64,000 nt of DNA from RYN-428 sp035551995 (GTDB taxonomy: Bacteria; Planctomycetota; Phycisphaerae; Tepidisphaerales; Tepidisphaeraceae), in assembly GCA_035551995.1 (NCBI GenBank), contig DASZME010000022.1, positions 1-64,000 of the forward strand, written 5' to 3'. Below are positions 17,581 to 26,930 of this stretch, in pieces. The translations under genes were made by a program, and so were the position numbers. Under the pieces are notes generated by a model. It ran no database searches. It saw only the letters and a list, made by a program, of their open reading frames with translations, and was not told where the DNA came from. How positions within the stretch are numbered: the first letter of the stretch is position 1; every line of letters begins with the position of its first letter.

Positions 17581-19549
17581 ATGGATTTGTCCAAACCCGC
17601 AGGTGCGATCGGCGCGCGCCGTGTGCAAGGTTTATCCCGACCCAAACGCGGCGATAAAGTCCGACTCGCGATCTCAACACCCGATCTGGCGCCCCGCGTT
17701 GAGCCGCTTGAGGGGCGGGCCTACCTGACCGCGACAATCGCGCTGGCGCCGGCCATGGATTATCCCGGCGTCACGGCGCCGGCAGGCATGGCCGAGGCGG
17801 ATTACAACGCAAACGGCGTCGCCGATATTGCGCTCGTCGGCATCAATCCCGATACCAACCTTCCCAGCGTCGGCGTCTATCTCGATGGCGCCGCCCCCGT
17901 CTTTTACGATCTTCCAGGCGCCATCAGCGCCCAAGATATCGTTACCGCCGATTTCAATGGCGACGGAAATGTCGATCTTGCCGTCACCGATCCCGTGGGC
18001 GGAACGGTCAACGTCCTGCTGGGCAACGGCGACGGGACCTTTCAAACGCCGATCACCACAAGCTACGGAACGGCCCAGCCGACCGGTACGATCGCGACGG
18101 CGTATCTGGCGTCGGCGGATTTTAACGGTGACGGTATTCCCGACCTGGCCGTCGCCGATCCGGCCGACGAGCAGATCTCCATTCTCCTCGGCGCCGGCGC
18201 GGGCGCCTTTACGCTCGGCACGCCGATCACCAGCGGTGAATCGTCGTTCGATCCGCAGCGCATCGTTACCGCGGACTTCAACGGAGATACCGCGCCCGAT
18301 CTGGCGTACAACGATGGAACGTCCGCCCAGTTGGACGTCGCCATGGGAGACAACGCGGGTAATTTCGCGGCGCCTACGCCCTTTGCGCTGGACGGCGCCG
18401 TGCAGGGCATCGCCACGGGCGATATGAACGGCGACGGGCAGCCGGATATTATCGCGTCGGTTTCGACGGCCGGGGGAAACGGCGCTGTGGATGTATTGCT
18501 GAACGCCGGCGCCACGTTTACCGCCGCCGCGTCGTCGCCGACCACGTTCGCCGACCCCGGCCCGATCGCCGTCGGCGACATCAACGACGATGGGCTCAGC
18601 GATATCGTCACGCTCAACTCAACCGGCGCCCTCGACTTGCTCGTGGGCGACGGCGACGGCACTTTCCAACCGGCGATCGAATCGCAGGCCACCACTTCCG
18701 GTACGCCCCAAGCCGTTCTGACCACCGACGTGAACGGCGACGGCGAAGCCGACATCCTTTTTTCCGAAACCAATCCCACCATCACCGGCGGCGGCGGATT
18801 TGGGCTGGTGATCGGCGCCAAGGCGCCGGAGGTTTCCGTGGGAATTACCGGCTCATTGCCCGCCACCGCCATTTCCGGCGGCAAGACGCCGATCACGCAG
18901 ACGCTCACGCTGACCAACACCAGCGGCGCGACGGTCAGCGGCACGGTCAGCGTCAACGTCGCTCTTTCGACCGATCCGACGTTCAGTTCCGACGACACGC
19001 CCCTGGACTCGCTGACCATCAAGGGAAAAGTAAAATGCCGCCAAGCCCAAGAACAAAAAAGTGACCATCGCCAAAATACCCGCCGGCCTTACTGCGGGAA
19101 ATTATTACGTCGTTGTCGAAGCGATGGATCCGTCCGGCGGCATCACGATGAGCGGTTCGACCGGCACGATCGATATCCAGGCGCCGCAGATCGACCTGTC
19201 CGGCTCTTTTGACAAGGCGCCGACGGTCGCTACGGCGAGCAAGAAATTGAGCGCGTCGATCACCGTGACCAACCACGGCAACGTCCCGGCGATCGGCGCG
19301 CTGCCGATCGTGGTTGATACCTCGGCCGTCAATACACTTGACGATACCGCCCTACAGGCGACTTCATTCGGCAAGAAGGTGAATATCAAGCCCGGCAAAT
19401 CGATCACGATTCAACTGAGCAAATTGATCGCGCCGAGCACGGCCGACGCCTATTACCTGATCGTGCAACTTGATCCCACCAACACCCTTGGAGACGCGAA
19501 CACGACGAATAACGTATTTTCGACGAGCGATCCAATCGTGGTGAGTTGA
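17581..19549 (+). CDS. LEPR-type surface protein with FG-GAP/VCBS repeats and CARDB-like tail, frameshifted
   Basis: Start ATG at 17581 with AAGGAGCG upstream. 'RVEPLEGRAYLTATIALAP' near residue 45 is a variant of the planctomycetal export motif. Seven FG-GAP-like calcium loops follow ('DFNGDGNVDLAVTD', 'DFNGDGIPDLAVAD', 'DMNGDGQPDIIASV' and others), forming a predicted extracellular beta-propeller. After ~485 codons the frame is lost. The homologous CARDB-like tail ('VTIAKIPAGLTAGNYYVVVEA' onward) continues in the next frame to 19549. Dropping one A from the A4 run at 19032-19035 restores one ~655-residue protein ('KGKVNAAKPKNKK'). Either a recent mutation or a base-calling error. Confidence 0.8.
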
Positions 19550-19665
19550 TGTGATTCCGGTAAGATGATTTCCGCTCTGACCTGAAGGCGATTGGCGATG
19601 AACTCAACATTTCCGCGCCGCGGAAGTCATACAGCTTAGCCGTCACGAGGTCTTACCGGATAAGT

Positions 19666-21276
19666 ATGCGCGTTGATCATCGTATCGTGAAACTGTGGTT
19701 TGTTTCGATCGCCGGGATGATCGCCCTGACCGCTCTGGCGCTGCGCGGCGCCGACTGGCCGATGTGGGGCGGCGATCCGTCCCGCAATATGGTGTCGGCG
19801 GAGAAAAATCTTCCCGTCGCCGCCGATCCCGGCAAGGCCAAGGCGGAGGGCCAGCCGATCGATCCGGCCACGACAAAAAATGTGAAATGGGCGGCGCCGC
19901 TTGGATCGGCTTCCTATGGCAACGCGGTCGTGGCGGGGGGATGTGTCTTTGTCGGCTGCAACAACGCCTCGCCGCGCGATCCGAAGTATCAGGGAGACTA
20001 TGCGATCTTGCTTTGCCTTGATGAGCAAACCGGAAAGATGCTTTGGCAACTGGCTTGTCCGAAGCTGAATTCGGGGAAGGTCAATGATTGGGAGCAAGTT
20101 GGGCTTTGCTCCTCGCCGACGGTGGACGGGGATCATGTTTATGTCGTGACGAATCGGTGCGAGGTGCTCTGCCTTGACGTGCATGGGCAGGCGGATGGAA
20201 AAAACCGCGGGCCCTTTAAGGATGAGGCGCAGTATGTGGCGGGGCCGGGAAATCCGCCCATATCGCAGGGCGCGGGGGATGCCGATATCGTGTGGCGATA
20301 TGACATGCGCGATGAGCTTGGAGCGTTTCCGCGCAACCAGGCAAGCAGTTCGGTTCTGGTCATCGGGGATAAGCTTTTTGTCACGACTTCAAACGGCGTG
20401 GATTGGAGCGGCAAACACCTTCCTTCGCCGGACTGCCCGGCGCTCATTTGCCTGGACAAAAAAGAGGGGAAACTGCTGGCGGTCGAACGGTCGGGGATCA
20501 GCCGACGAACGTGGGTCTGCAATTGGTCAAGCCCCGCGTTTGGCGTGATCGCGGGAAGGCCCACCGTCGTCTTCGGCGGCGGAGACGGATTTTGTTATGG
20601 GTTTGACGCGAATGTCGAAACGAATCCCAGGCCGTTTGTCGCGGCCGGATCGGAAGCGATCGCCGGCGACGCGCCGCCGGCGGTTCCGACGCTCAAAGAG
20701 TTTTGGCGTTTTGACTGCAATCCGCCGGAACGGCATGTGAAGGACGGAAAGCCGCTGAAGTACGGGTCGGGGGATGGGCCGTGCGACGTGATCGCGACGC
20801 CGGTGGTCATGAACGATCGCGTCTATGTGGCGATCGGTCAGGAGCCGGAGCAGGGCGACGGCGCGGGGGCGATGAATTGCATCGAGCCGCGCGGCGCGAC
20901 GGGCGATATTTCGCGGACGGGTCGGCTGTGGACCAACGCCGGCATCGGACGATCCGTCTCCACGGCGGCGGTGGCGGATGGACTGGTTTATGTGGCGGAG
21001 TTGGCGGGTATCGTGCATTGTTTTGACGCGGCGACCGGCGCGGAAATCTGGAAGCACGATACCGAGGGCCATATCTGGGGGGCGGCATACGTCGCCGACG
21101 GGAAGATCTATGTCGGCAACGAAAATGGGCAACTCGTCATTCTGACCGCGGGTAAGGAAAAGAAATTGCTGGGCACGATCGATCTGAAAGACGCGATTTA
21201 TTCCACGCCGGTCGCGGCGAACGGCGTGTTGTATGTGGGGACGGCGGCGAATTTATTTGCATTTAAGGTGCAGTAA
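19666..21276 (+). CDS. Secreted PQQ-like beta-propeller protein
   Basis: 536 residues. A signal peptide/TM segment ('LWFVSIAGMIALTALALRGA') precedes 'DWPMWGGDPSRNMVSAEKNLP', the start of a PQQ-enzyme-like beta-propeller frequent in planctomycetes. Repeating blades include 'VVAGGCVFVGCNNASP', 'AAVADGLVYVAELAGIVHCFDAATGAEIWKHDTEGHIWGAAYVADGKIYVGNENG'. The W motif ('G.IWGA...G.vYVG') is clear, but the catalytic Asp/Glu set of true quinoprotein dehydrogenases is not obvious, so a binding or outer-membrane role is as likely as catalysis. Confidence 0.87.
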   Translation: MRVDHRIVKLWFVSIAGMIALTALALRGADWPMWGGDPSRNMVSAEKNLPVAADPGKAKAEGQPIDPATTKNVKWAAPLGSASYGNAVVAGGCVFVGCNNASPRDPKYQGDYAILLCLDEQTGKMLWQLACPKLNSGKVNDWEQVGLCSSPTVDGDHVYVVTNRCEVLCLDVHGQADGKNRGPFKDEAQYVAGPGNPPISQGAGDADIVWRYDMRDELGAFPRNQASSSVLVIGDKLFVTTSNGVDWSGKHLPSPDCPALICLDKKEGKLLAVERSGISRRTWVCNWSSPAFGVIAGRPTVVFGGGDGFCYGFDANVETNPRPFVAAGSEAIAGDAPPAVPTLKEFWRFDCNPPERHVKDGKPLKYGSGDGPCDVIATPVVMNDRVYVAIGQEPEQGDGAGAMNCIEPRGATGDISRTGRLWTNAGIGRSVSTAAVADGLVYVAELAGIVHCFDAATGAEIWKHDTEGHIWGAAYVADGKIYVGNENGQLVILTAGKEKKLLGTIDLKDAIYSTPVAANGVLYVGTAANLFAFKVQ

Positions 21277-21515
21277 TCACAACTCCTTCGCCGCTTCAAG
21301 AGCGGCGCGCACGCGAAGATATCGGAAATATAGACCCGCCGAAAAGCATTCGGACTCCCTTTCCCTCTCAGTCGGATTACCGGGAGAGGAAAACAGAAAT
21401 CGTTCGTCCATTTGTAACAAAGTCGGCATGGCCCATAAAACACAACTGAGACGGCTGCGCTGCCGGTCATCAAAAGATACTCATCTGGAAAGCGCGGCGA
21501 AAGTAAGCAAGATTC

Positions 21516-23531
21516 ATGGCGATGGAATCAGCAACTCCTCTCGCGTCCCACGCCAATTCGTATGATGGTCCGCTTCCGCATGCGCTTGACGCGCGCCGGT
21601 TGCTCTCCCGCGATTTTGTTCTGCTGACGGCGTTCTGCCTTCTGCTGTTCGGATATGAGATGTTCAGCGGACGCCCGCTGAGTCTGCACGAAGCCAGGCT
21701 CCCGCAAACCGCCCGTGAAATGCTGGCGCATCATAACTGGCTCTTCCCCCAAAGCGGCGGCAGGCCCTGGCTCGAACGGCCGCCGATCCCGCACTGGATT
21801 TTAATCGCCACGTCGGTGTTGCTTGGGCAACGGTGCGATGTGGTTTGGGCGGTGCGATTGCCGTCGGTGGTGATGGCGACCGCCGTGGTCTTGATGACCG
21901 CATGGATGGCGTCGGTCTGGCTTGGAAGAAAAGCCGGGTTGATGAGCGGATTCGTATTGGCCACCATGTATGAGTTTTATGCCTACGCGGTTTTGGCCGA
22001 AGATGACATTTTTCTGGCGGCGGTCGTGGCGCTGGCGGTCGCGCTGTTCGTGAAAACCGAGTTCGCCTCGCCGCTGGCGCGCGATCCGCACGTCGGTTTT
22101 TTTGGGAATCGGCCGTGGTATGTCTGGGCGTTTTTTATCGTGCTGGGCATCAGTAATATGGTGAAGTCGCCGCTGGTGGGAGCGGTGGTGGTGATCGGGC
22201 CGGTGGCGGTGTTTTTGCTGCTGGCGTGTCGACCGTTAAAACCCGTCGCTGGTCTTTCTCCCTCGCCCGGTACGCCGAGCGGGGGCCAGGGTGAGGGCGC
22301 ATTGCAAGACATGGCGACGAGCCCTCATCCTAGCCCTCTCCCGGAATACCGGGAGAGGGAACAAGAGAACAATGTTCCGGCGTCGCTTCTGGATGATCGT
22401 GCGATCGCGCCGCGTCTTCGCGCACTGCGGGCGGCGCCGGATTTCACTCGTATTCGCCGTTATGTCTGGCTCTGGGGCTGGCTCATTTTTGCGGTGTTGT
22501 TTTTTGCCTGGACGTATGCCGCGAGGCGGCGTTATCCCGATGTCGTCCAGAACTGGAAGTTCGATTACGCCGACACGAAGGACTACGACGGCCCGTTCTG
22601 GTACTTCCCGGTGGCGCTGGCGGGGTTGTGCATGCCGTGGATTTGGGCGTCGGTCATCGGGTTTTTAGCGACACGACATACGGCCCTGCGCGATCGGCGT
22701 TCGGGGCTGCGATTTTTATGGTGTTGGGCGATCGTGCCGGTAGTTTTGCTGTCGATCCCGCATCGCAAACATCATCATTATCTGGTGCCGAGCCTCGCCC
22801 CATGGGCGATTCTGTCGGCGGTGGGCGTCATGGCGGTCGGTCGCGGAATGATGAACCCCGTTCGCAAGGCGGTTCATCCGCTGATCGTGATGGCGGTGGT
22901 CGCGATTCTCGCCGCCGCCGGGTTGACGATCTTCCGCCATCGCATCACGGCGCCATGGCCCGCCGTGTTTGGATTGGCGACGGTGCTGATCGCCTGCGTG
23001 GGGTACTTTTCGCTGGGCATGTGGCGGCGCAACGGAACCATGGCGGCGGCGGCGTGCTTCATGGGAATCGCGATCGCATACTGCTGGGGCCAAGATTTTA
23101 CGCCGGACATGGTGGCGCAGGACACGGCGTTTCTGCGTCGCGTCGACGCCGAGGTTCCGGCCGATCAGCCGCTCTACGTCAACAGTGATCTCGGCGGCGA
23201 AATGGATTTTTTCCGCAATCAGTTTTACCTGCGTCCGACAGCTGGGCTGTTGCACAACCTCACGTTTCTCCGGAATGAAAAAATAACCGCGCCGGACGTA
23301 TGGGTGGTGACGCGCCATCGCGATCTGGAAAAACTTCGGCAGCTTGGCCGGGTTGAAGTCGCCGATGAATCCCTGAAAAGCCGGCGCGAAAAATCGCCGG
23401 AAGATCGGTTTACTTTGTTTCACCTTTATTTCCAGCCGGGTTTGAAAAGATATCCACTGCCCGGATACGTGAACACGCTGCAGGCGATGGATCGGCAGAA
23501 GGGTCCGTATTGCGGGCCGCGATTGGAGTGA
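21516..23531 (+). CDS. GT39/ArnT-like membrane glycosyltransferase with an in-frame repeat insertion
   Basis: 671 residues with about 11 membrane segments. The first periplasmic loop 'SLHEARLPQTAREMLAHHNWLFPQSGGRPWLERPPIPHWI' is the acceptor/donor region of dolichyl-phosphate-mannose or undecaprenyl-phosphate-sugar transferases (here 'HE' replaces the common DE/DD). A later 'AEDD' loop fits the family. Unusual: residues ~247-285 read 'LSPSPGTPSGGQGEG' and 'PHPSPLPEYREREQ', which are translations of a dispersed palindromic repeat inserted in a loop without breaking the frame. Sugar and acceptor unknown; cell-envelope glycan or lipid modification is likely. Confidence 0.85.
   Translation: MAMESATPLASHANSYDGPLPHALDARRLLSRDFVLLTAFCLLLFGYEMFSGRPLSLHEARLPQTAREMLAHHNWLFPQSGGRPWLERPPIPHWILIATSVLLGQRCDVVWAVRLPSVVMATAVVLMTAWMASVWLGRKAGLMSGFVLATMYEFYAYAVLAEDDIFLAAVVALAVALFVKTEFASPLARDPHVGFFGNRPWYVWAFFIVLGISNMVKSPLVGAVVVIGPVAVFLLLACRPLKPVAGLSPSPGTPSGGQGEGALQDMATSPHPSPLPEYREREQENNVPASLLDDRAIAPRLRALRAAPDFTRIRRYVWLWGWLIFAVLFFAWTYAARRRYPDVVQNWKFDYADTKDYDGPFWYFPVALAGLCMPWIWASVIGFLATRHTALRDRRSGLRFLWCWAIVPVVLLSIPHRKHHHYLVPSLAPWAILSAVGVMAVGRGMMNPVRKAVHPLIVMAVVAILAAAGLTIFRHRITAPWPAVFGLATVLIACVGYFSLGMWRRNGTMAAAACFMGIAIAYCWGQDFTPDMVAQDTAFLRRVDAEVPADQPLYVNSDLGGEMDFFRNQFYLRPTAGLLHNLTFLRNEKITAPDVWVVTRHRDLEKLRQLGRVEVADESLKSRREKSPEDRFTLFHLYFQPGLKRYPLPGYVNTLQAMDRQKGPYCGPRLE
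22253..22362. repeat. Two palindromic intergenic-type repeats inside a coding region
   Basis: 22259-22298 (CCCTCGCCCGG ... CAGGGTGAGGG) and 22322-22361 (CCCTCTCCCGG-AATA-CCGGGAGAGGG) are imperfect and perfect hairpin-forming units. A third related hairpin lies at about 21358-21385 in the preceding intergenic region (CCCTCTC ... CCGGGAGAGG). In frame they encode Pro/Ser/Gly-rich low-complexity peptide. Confidence 0.75.
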
Positions 23532-23570
23532 GAGCACGATGATTTTTCGCTCGAGATTTTGGTTGAAACC

Positions 23571-24440
23571 ATGACCATTCCACTTGATCCAACGAGTACC
23601 CTCGCCGGTACACGCCCCCTTCTGAAATCGCGCCTGTGGATTTGGCTGATTGCACTATCCGGGGCGCTCGCGGTCTGGTTCTACGGCTACCTTCGCCTTC
23701 CCACCGGCCCCGCCAGCGGGAGCGGATTTTCCGGAACGCTCTCGTCTCTCCCCAAAGACAAAAAAATCTTCCGCGTCGCCACTTTCAACATGCACAGCGG
23801 CGTCGGCGAAGACGACGTTTTCAACCTTGGCCGGACGATCGACGCCGTGCGCGATACCGATTTTTGCGGATTGCAGGAGGTCCGCGGATTTTTATATGGC
23901 CCCGCCTCCAGCCAGGCCCAGCAACTCGCCGGCGCGACCGCCCACGCATGGCTCTTTGCCCCCACCGAACGCCGATACTGGCACGATGAATTCGGCAACG
24001 GCGTACTCACCCGCCTACCGGTCGAAAACTGGGTGCGGATTCCCCTGCCGATCGAGCCGGTGCACAGCGGGCGGCGAAACGCTTTTATTCTTCGCGTTGA
24101 TTTCGCCGGCCGCATAGTTCCTGTTATCGTCGCGCATATCGATCGGGAGAAGGATCAGACCAATCAACTCTTGATGGTTGCTCGATTATTCGATTCGCTC
24201 CAGTCGCCGTCGCTGTTGCTGGCGGACCTGAACGCCGAGGCGAAGAATCCACAAGTGCAATCGCTGCTTTCTCTTGACGGCGTTCACAACTGCATCCATG
24301 AATCCAACTCATCGGCAGACTCGGCCGAGCGGATCGATTGGATCATTTCCCGCGGCTTCAACACCGTCGCCGGCGGTCATATTCAAAACGGGGCTTCGGA
24401 TCATCCGCTTTACTGGGCGGATTTGGTATTCGAGCGATGA
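23571..24440 (+). CDS. Endonuclease/exonuclease/phosphatase-fold protein, membrane-anchored
   Basis: 289 residues from the ATG at 23571. One N-terminal TM helix ('LWIWLIALSGALAVWFYGYL') then an EEP domain: 'VATFNMHSGVGEDD' (Asn), 'FCGLQEV' (metal-binding Glu), 'VIVAHID', 'LLLADLNAE' (Asp/Asn) and 'GASDHPLYWADL' (catalytic Asp-His). Known members cleave phosphodiesters in DNA, lipids or sugars. With the active site outside the membrane, a nuclease or phospholipase-like role is possible. It follows the GT39 gene by about 40 bp and may share its transcript. Confidence 0.85.
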   Translation: MTIPLDPTSTLAGTRPLLKSRLWIWLIALSGALAVWFYGYLRLPTGPASGSGFSGTLSSLPKDKKIFRVATFNMHSGVGEDDVFNLGRTIDAVRDTDFCGLQEVRGFLYGPASSQAQQLAGATAHAWLFAPTERRYWHDEFGNGVLTRLPVENWVRIPLPIEPVHSGRRNAFILRVDFAGRIVPVIVAHIDREKDQTNQLLMVARLFDSLQSPSLLLADLNAEAKNPQVQSLLSLDGVHNCIHESNSSADSAERIDWIISRGFNTVAGGHIQNGASDHPLYWADLVFER

Positions 24441-24558
24441 TTTTTCGCGGAATTGGGACATTTTTGCGCGAAGAATAAAATCATCGGGATTTGCAAGAGA
24501 ATTTCTGGAAGAAACCCGCCGCCATTGTGAACAGTAGGCGTGGAGGTTAGTGCGCTCC

Positions 24559-25206
24559 ATGATTCAAGCCATCAGACACCCCATGGCATTGCCGGCGGTA
24601 TTGCTCATTGACGGCGAATGCCGCAGTCGCGAGATGATTCGAGACGCCATTACTCAAATGGGATTTGAGGTCCGCGCCGTGACGACGGCCGAGCAGGCGC
24701 TGCGCACCCTGGTTCAGGACCAGTTCGGAATTGTCGTGCTGGAGCTCAACCTTCCCGGCATGGGCGGGTTGGAGTTGATCGAACGGCTTCGGCGGCAGTA
24801 TCCGGCGATCGAAGCCGTCATCGTCACCAGCGGCGGTGATTTCGCGACGGCCAAAAAGGCCATGCGCCTCGACGTGATCGATTTCCTCGCCAAGCCATGC
24901 CCGCGTTCGGAATTGGAACATGCCTTGAACCGCGCGTGCGGCCGGCGCCGGCGAACGATGGCCGACAATTCCCATCCGTCGGAAATGACGCTCACCGGGT
25001 CGCGCGTTCCGCTGAACGAAGTCGAACGCGTCCATATCCTGGCGGCCATGAAACGCCACCAGGGCAATCGCCGATCGGTGGCCGACGAGCTGGGGATCAG
25101 CCTTCGCACGCTTTACAATCGACTGCGGGAATACAAGCAGCCCGCCGTTGATCGTTCGTTGCCCGTTACCGAAGGCGCCGCTTCCCCCGGCGCCACGGTT
25201 CAATGA
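24559..25206 (+). CDS. REC-Fis response regulator with Asp-to-Glu phospho-acceptor
   Basis: 215 residues from the ATG at 24559 (GGAGG 12 nt upstream; a GTG at 24550 is the alternative). Receiver domain 1-120, then a Fis-type HTH ('LNEVERVHILAAMKRHQGNRRSVADELGISLRTLYNRLREY', ~153-195) in the layout of ActR/PrrA/RegA. The phospho-acceptor position is Glu62 ('VVLELNLPGMGG') and the acidic pocket reads 'LLIDGE', with the second Asp changed to Gly; Lys112 of 'FLAKP' is kept. Glu often mimics the phosphorylated state, so this may be constitutively active. It overlaps the convergent YkgJ-like gene by 7 bp. Confidence 0.88.
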   Translation: MIQAIRHPMALPAVLLIDGECRSREMIRDAITQMGFEVRAVTTAEQALRTLVQDQFGIVVLELNLPGMGGLELIERLRRQYPAIEAVIVTSGGDFATAKKAMRLDVIDFLAKPCPRSELEHALNRACGRRRRTMADNSHPSEMTLTGSRVPLNEVERVHILAAMKRHQGNRRSVADELGISLRTLYNRLREYKQPAVDRSLPVTEGAASPGATVQ

Positions 25207-25559
25207 GCCTGTCCGACGCGATACTTTTCCCGAATCTCCAGACACAGGTCCGCTCCCACTTCGTACTCCCGGCAAATATTCGGCCGGTGCTCATGATGAA
25301 TGCACTTTTTGGTCCGGAGATCAAACCACGTGCAGGGCTGGGCGAGGAGCCATAGCTCATGCTCGCGCTTCTGAAGCTCGATCACTTCTTTCTGCAATTC
25401 GGCGGGGATCAAATCAATATCGTCGAGGAACGGCGGCAGCGGTTGTTCGCGGCAACAGACGCCGCACCCGTCGCAAACCGTCACCGCGCCCTGCGGGCGA
25501 TCGGCCGGCTCGACCATCGGCAATGAAACGCGATTGGGATGGGTTTCTTTCGGAGTCAT
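25200..25559 (-). CDS. YkgJ-family cysteine cluster protein
   Basis: 119 residues. Cysteines are arranged as 'VCDGCGVCCREQ' near residue 29, then 'PCTWFDLRTKKCIHHEHRPNICREY', the YkgJ signature, believed to bind zinc or an Fe-S cluster. No enzymatic role is established for the family. The 3' end overlaps the convergent regulator gene by 7 bp. Confidence 0.87.
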   Translation of the reverse strand: MTPKETHPNRVSLPMVEPADRPQGAVTVCDGCGVCCREQPLPPFLDDIDLIPAELQKEVIELQKREHELWLLAQPCTWFDLRTKKCIHHEHRPNICREYEVGADLCLEIREKYRVGQAH

Positions 25560-25670
25560 TTTTTTGGCACACAGCGGCGTTGTACAGGACCACGCTCGTT
25601 CGGCGTAAACCGCGGAGGGGTCTAGACAATTAGCCGGTGACTGATCGCAGCGACGCCACCGGTATAGGTC

Positions 25671-26714
25671 TTAGAAGTCACCGCCGCCGCCGCCGGAGTC
25701 GCCGCCGCCGCCGGAGTCGCCGCCGCCGAAGTCGCCGCCGCCGCCGGAGTCACCGCCGCCAGAGTCGAAATCGGCGCCGCCGCCGGAGAAGCTGGTATCG
25801 GTTTGGTCGGCGGGAGGGCCGAAGTCGGCGCCGCCGCCTTGAGGGGGCGGGTAGCTGGGGTTACCGGCGCCGGGATGGGCGAATTTATCGTAGCCCCAGG
25901 AGCCGATGGCGCCGCCGAGGAGTCCGCCGAGCAAGCCGCGGCCAAAGCCGCCGCCACCGCCGCCCTGATAGCCGCCGCCGTAGCCGGCTTGTGGGGGATA
26001 AGCGCCGCCGCCATAGGATGGGGGATATCCGCCTGGCGGAGGAGGACCGCCGTAGCCGCCGCGGTTGCGATTGACGGCGCTGATGATCATGAACACGATG
26101 ACCAGCAGTCCGACGCCCAGGCACAGCATTCCGCCGACATGGCTGCCGCCCATATTGATGGGACTCTGACTTGGATAAGGCGGCGGCGTCGCGCCCTGGA
26201 CGGCGCCCGAGCGACTTTCGTGCGCGTCCATCCGCTCCTTAACGAACTTAACGCCGGCGAGAAGCGCGTCGTCGTACTTGTCGGTCTTCAGGAGCGCGAT
26301 CATGCGATTTTGAAGTTCGAGGCGATCGGCTTCGGTGAATTGACGTTGCCGTGTCTTGTTGCCGACGACGATTTCAAGGTGGCGGGGATCGCGGGTGAGC
26401 AGAACGACCAAACCGCTGACGCCGTTTTGGACGGCGACATGGTCGGCCCAATCCAGGAAGAATTTCGCTTTGTTGCTGGGGTCGTATTTTTCCTTCAAGT
26501 CGTCGGGAATTTTGTCGAATGTCATCACGAGCACGTCGCGATCGTCGCCGGTGCGAATCTGGGTGATGATTTGCTCGGCTTGCGTGACGGCGTCGGGCGT
26601 GAAAAAATGAGCGTCGTCGCGCACGCCATACTTGGCCGCATGGGCCGATGGGGTCAGTCCGCCAAGCGTTAGAATCGCCAGCAAAGGTAACAAGTATTTC
26701 AGTGCATATCGCAT
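25671..26714 (-). CDS. TPM-domain membrane protein with Gly-rich tail
   Basis: 347 residues from the ATG at 26712-26714 (AAGGAAG upstream). Signal peptide 'LKYLLPLLAILTLGGLTPSAHA', then a TPM domain (~27-165, 'GVRDDAHFFTPDAVTQAEQIITQI', 'VLLTRDPRHLEIVVGNKTR'), one TM helix ('MLCLGVGLLVIVFMIISAV') and a long Gly/Pro/Tyr then Gly/Asp/Ser tail ending 'SGGGGGDF'. TPM domains (TLP18.3/Psb32/MOLO-1) are found in membrane-repair or phosphatase-like proteins. The tail DNA (25671-25800) is GCC/GTC-type low-complexity sequence, prone to length changes. Confidence 0.85.
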   Translation of the reverse strand: MRYALKYLLPLLAILTLGGLTPSAHAAKYGVRDDAHFFTPDAVTQAEQIITQIRTGDDRDVLVMTFDKIPDDLKEKYDPSNKAKFFLDWADHVAVQNGVSGLVVLLTRDPRHLEIVVGNKTRQRQFTEADRLELQNRMIALLKTDKYDDALLAGVKFVKERMDAHESRSGAVQGATPPPYPSQSPINMGGSHVGGMLCLGVGLLVIVFMIISAVNRNRGGYGGPPPPGGYPPSYGGGAYPPQAGYGGGYQGGGGGGFGRGLLGGLLGGAIGSWGYDKFAHPGAGNPSYPPPQGGGADFGPPADQTDTSFSGGGADFDSGGGDSGGGGDFGGGDSGGGGDSGGGGGDF

Positions 26715-26821
26715 GGGGTCCGCTTCCTTATGAAATCGATCGCCACTCCGCTTCCCATTGGTGGTCCGCTGAATTAAGGCATTTCTCATGTGGTGACCCA
26801 AATTTGGGTCGCGGCTCACGC

Positions 26822-26842
26822 ACCGCAAGCGAGGCCGCTAAA
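26822..26842. repeat. Dispersed 'CCGCAAGCG-GGCCGCTAAA' repeat copy
   Basis: One copy of a palindromic element related to those at 27463-27473, 27883-27906, 27986-28012 and 47797-47825 (consensus core GCGTTTAGCGGCCCCGCTTGC). It lies between the TPM and tsaE genes. Confidence 0.7.
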
Positions 26843-26930
26843 CACCGGAGCGGTATAGCGAACTGAAAAATGCTCTGGCTGAACGTTATCCGCGATGTAT
26901 CGGTCTGGCCATGCAAAAAGCGGGCGTTTT

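Noticed and set aside
17273..17728. Overlapping frames before the FG-GAP gene on both strands
   Set aside because: They run into the well-supported start at 17581 and show no coding signature.
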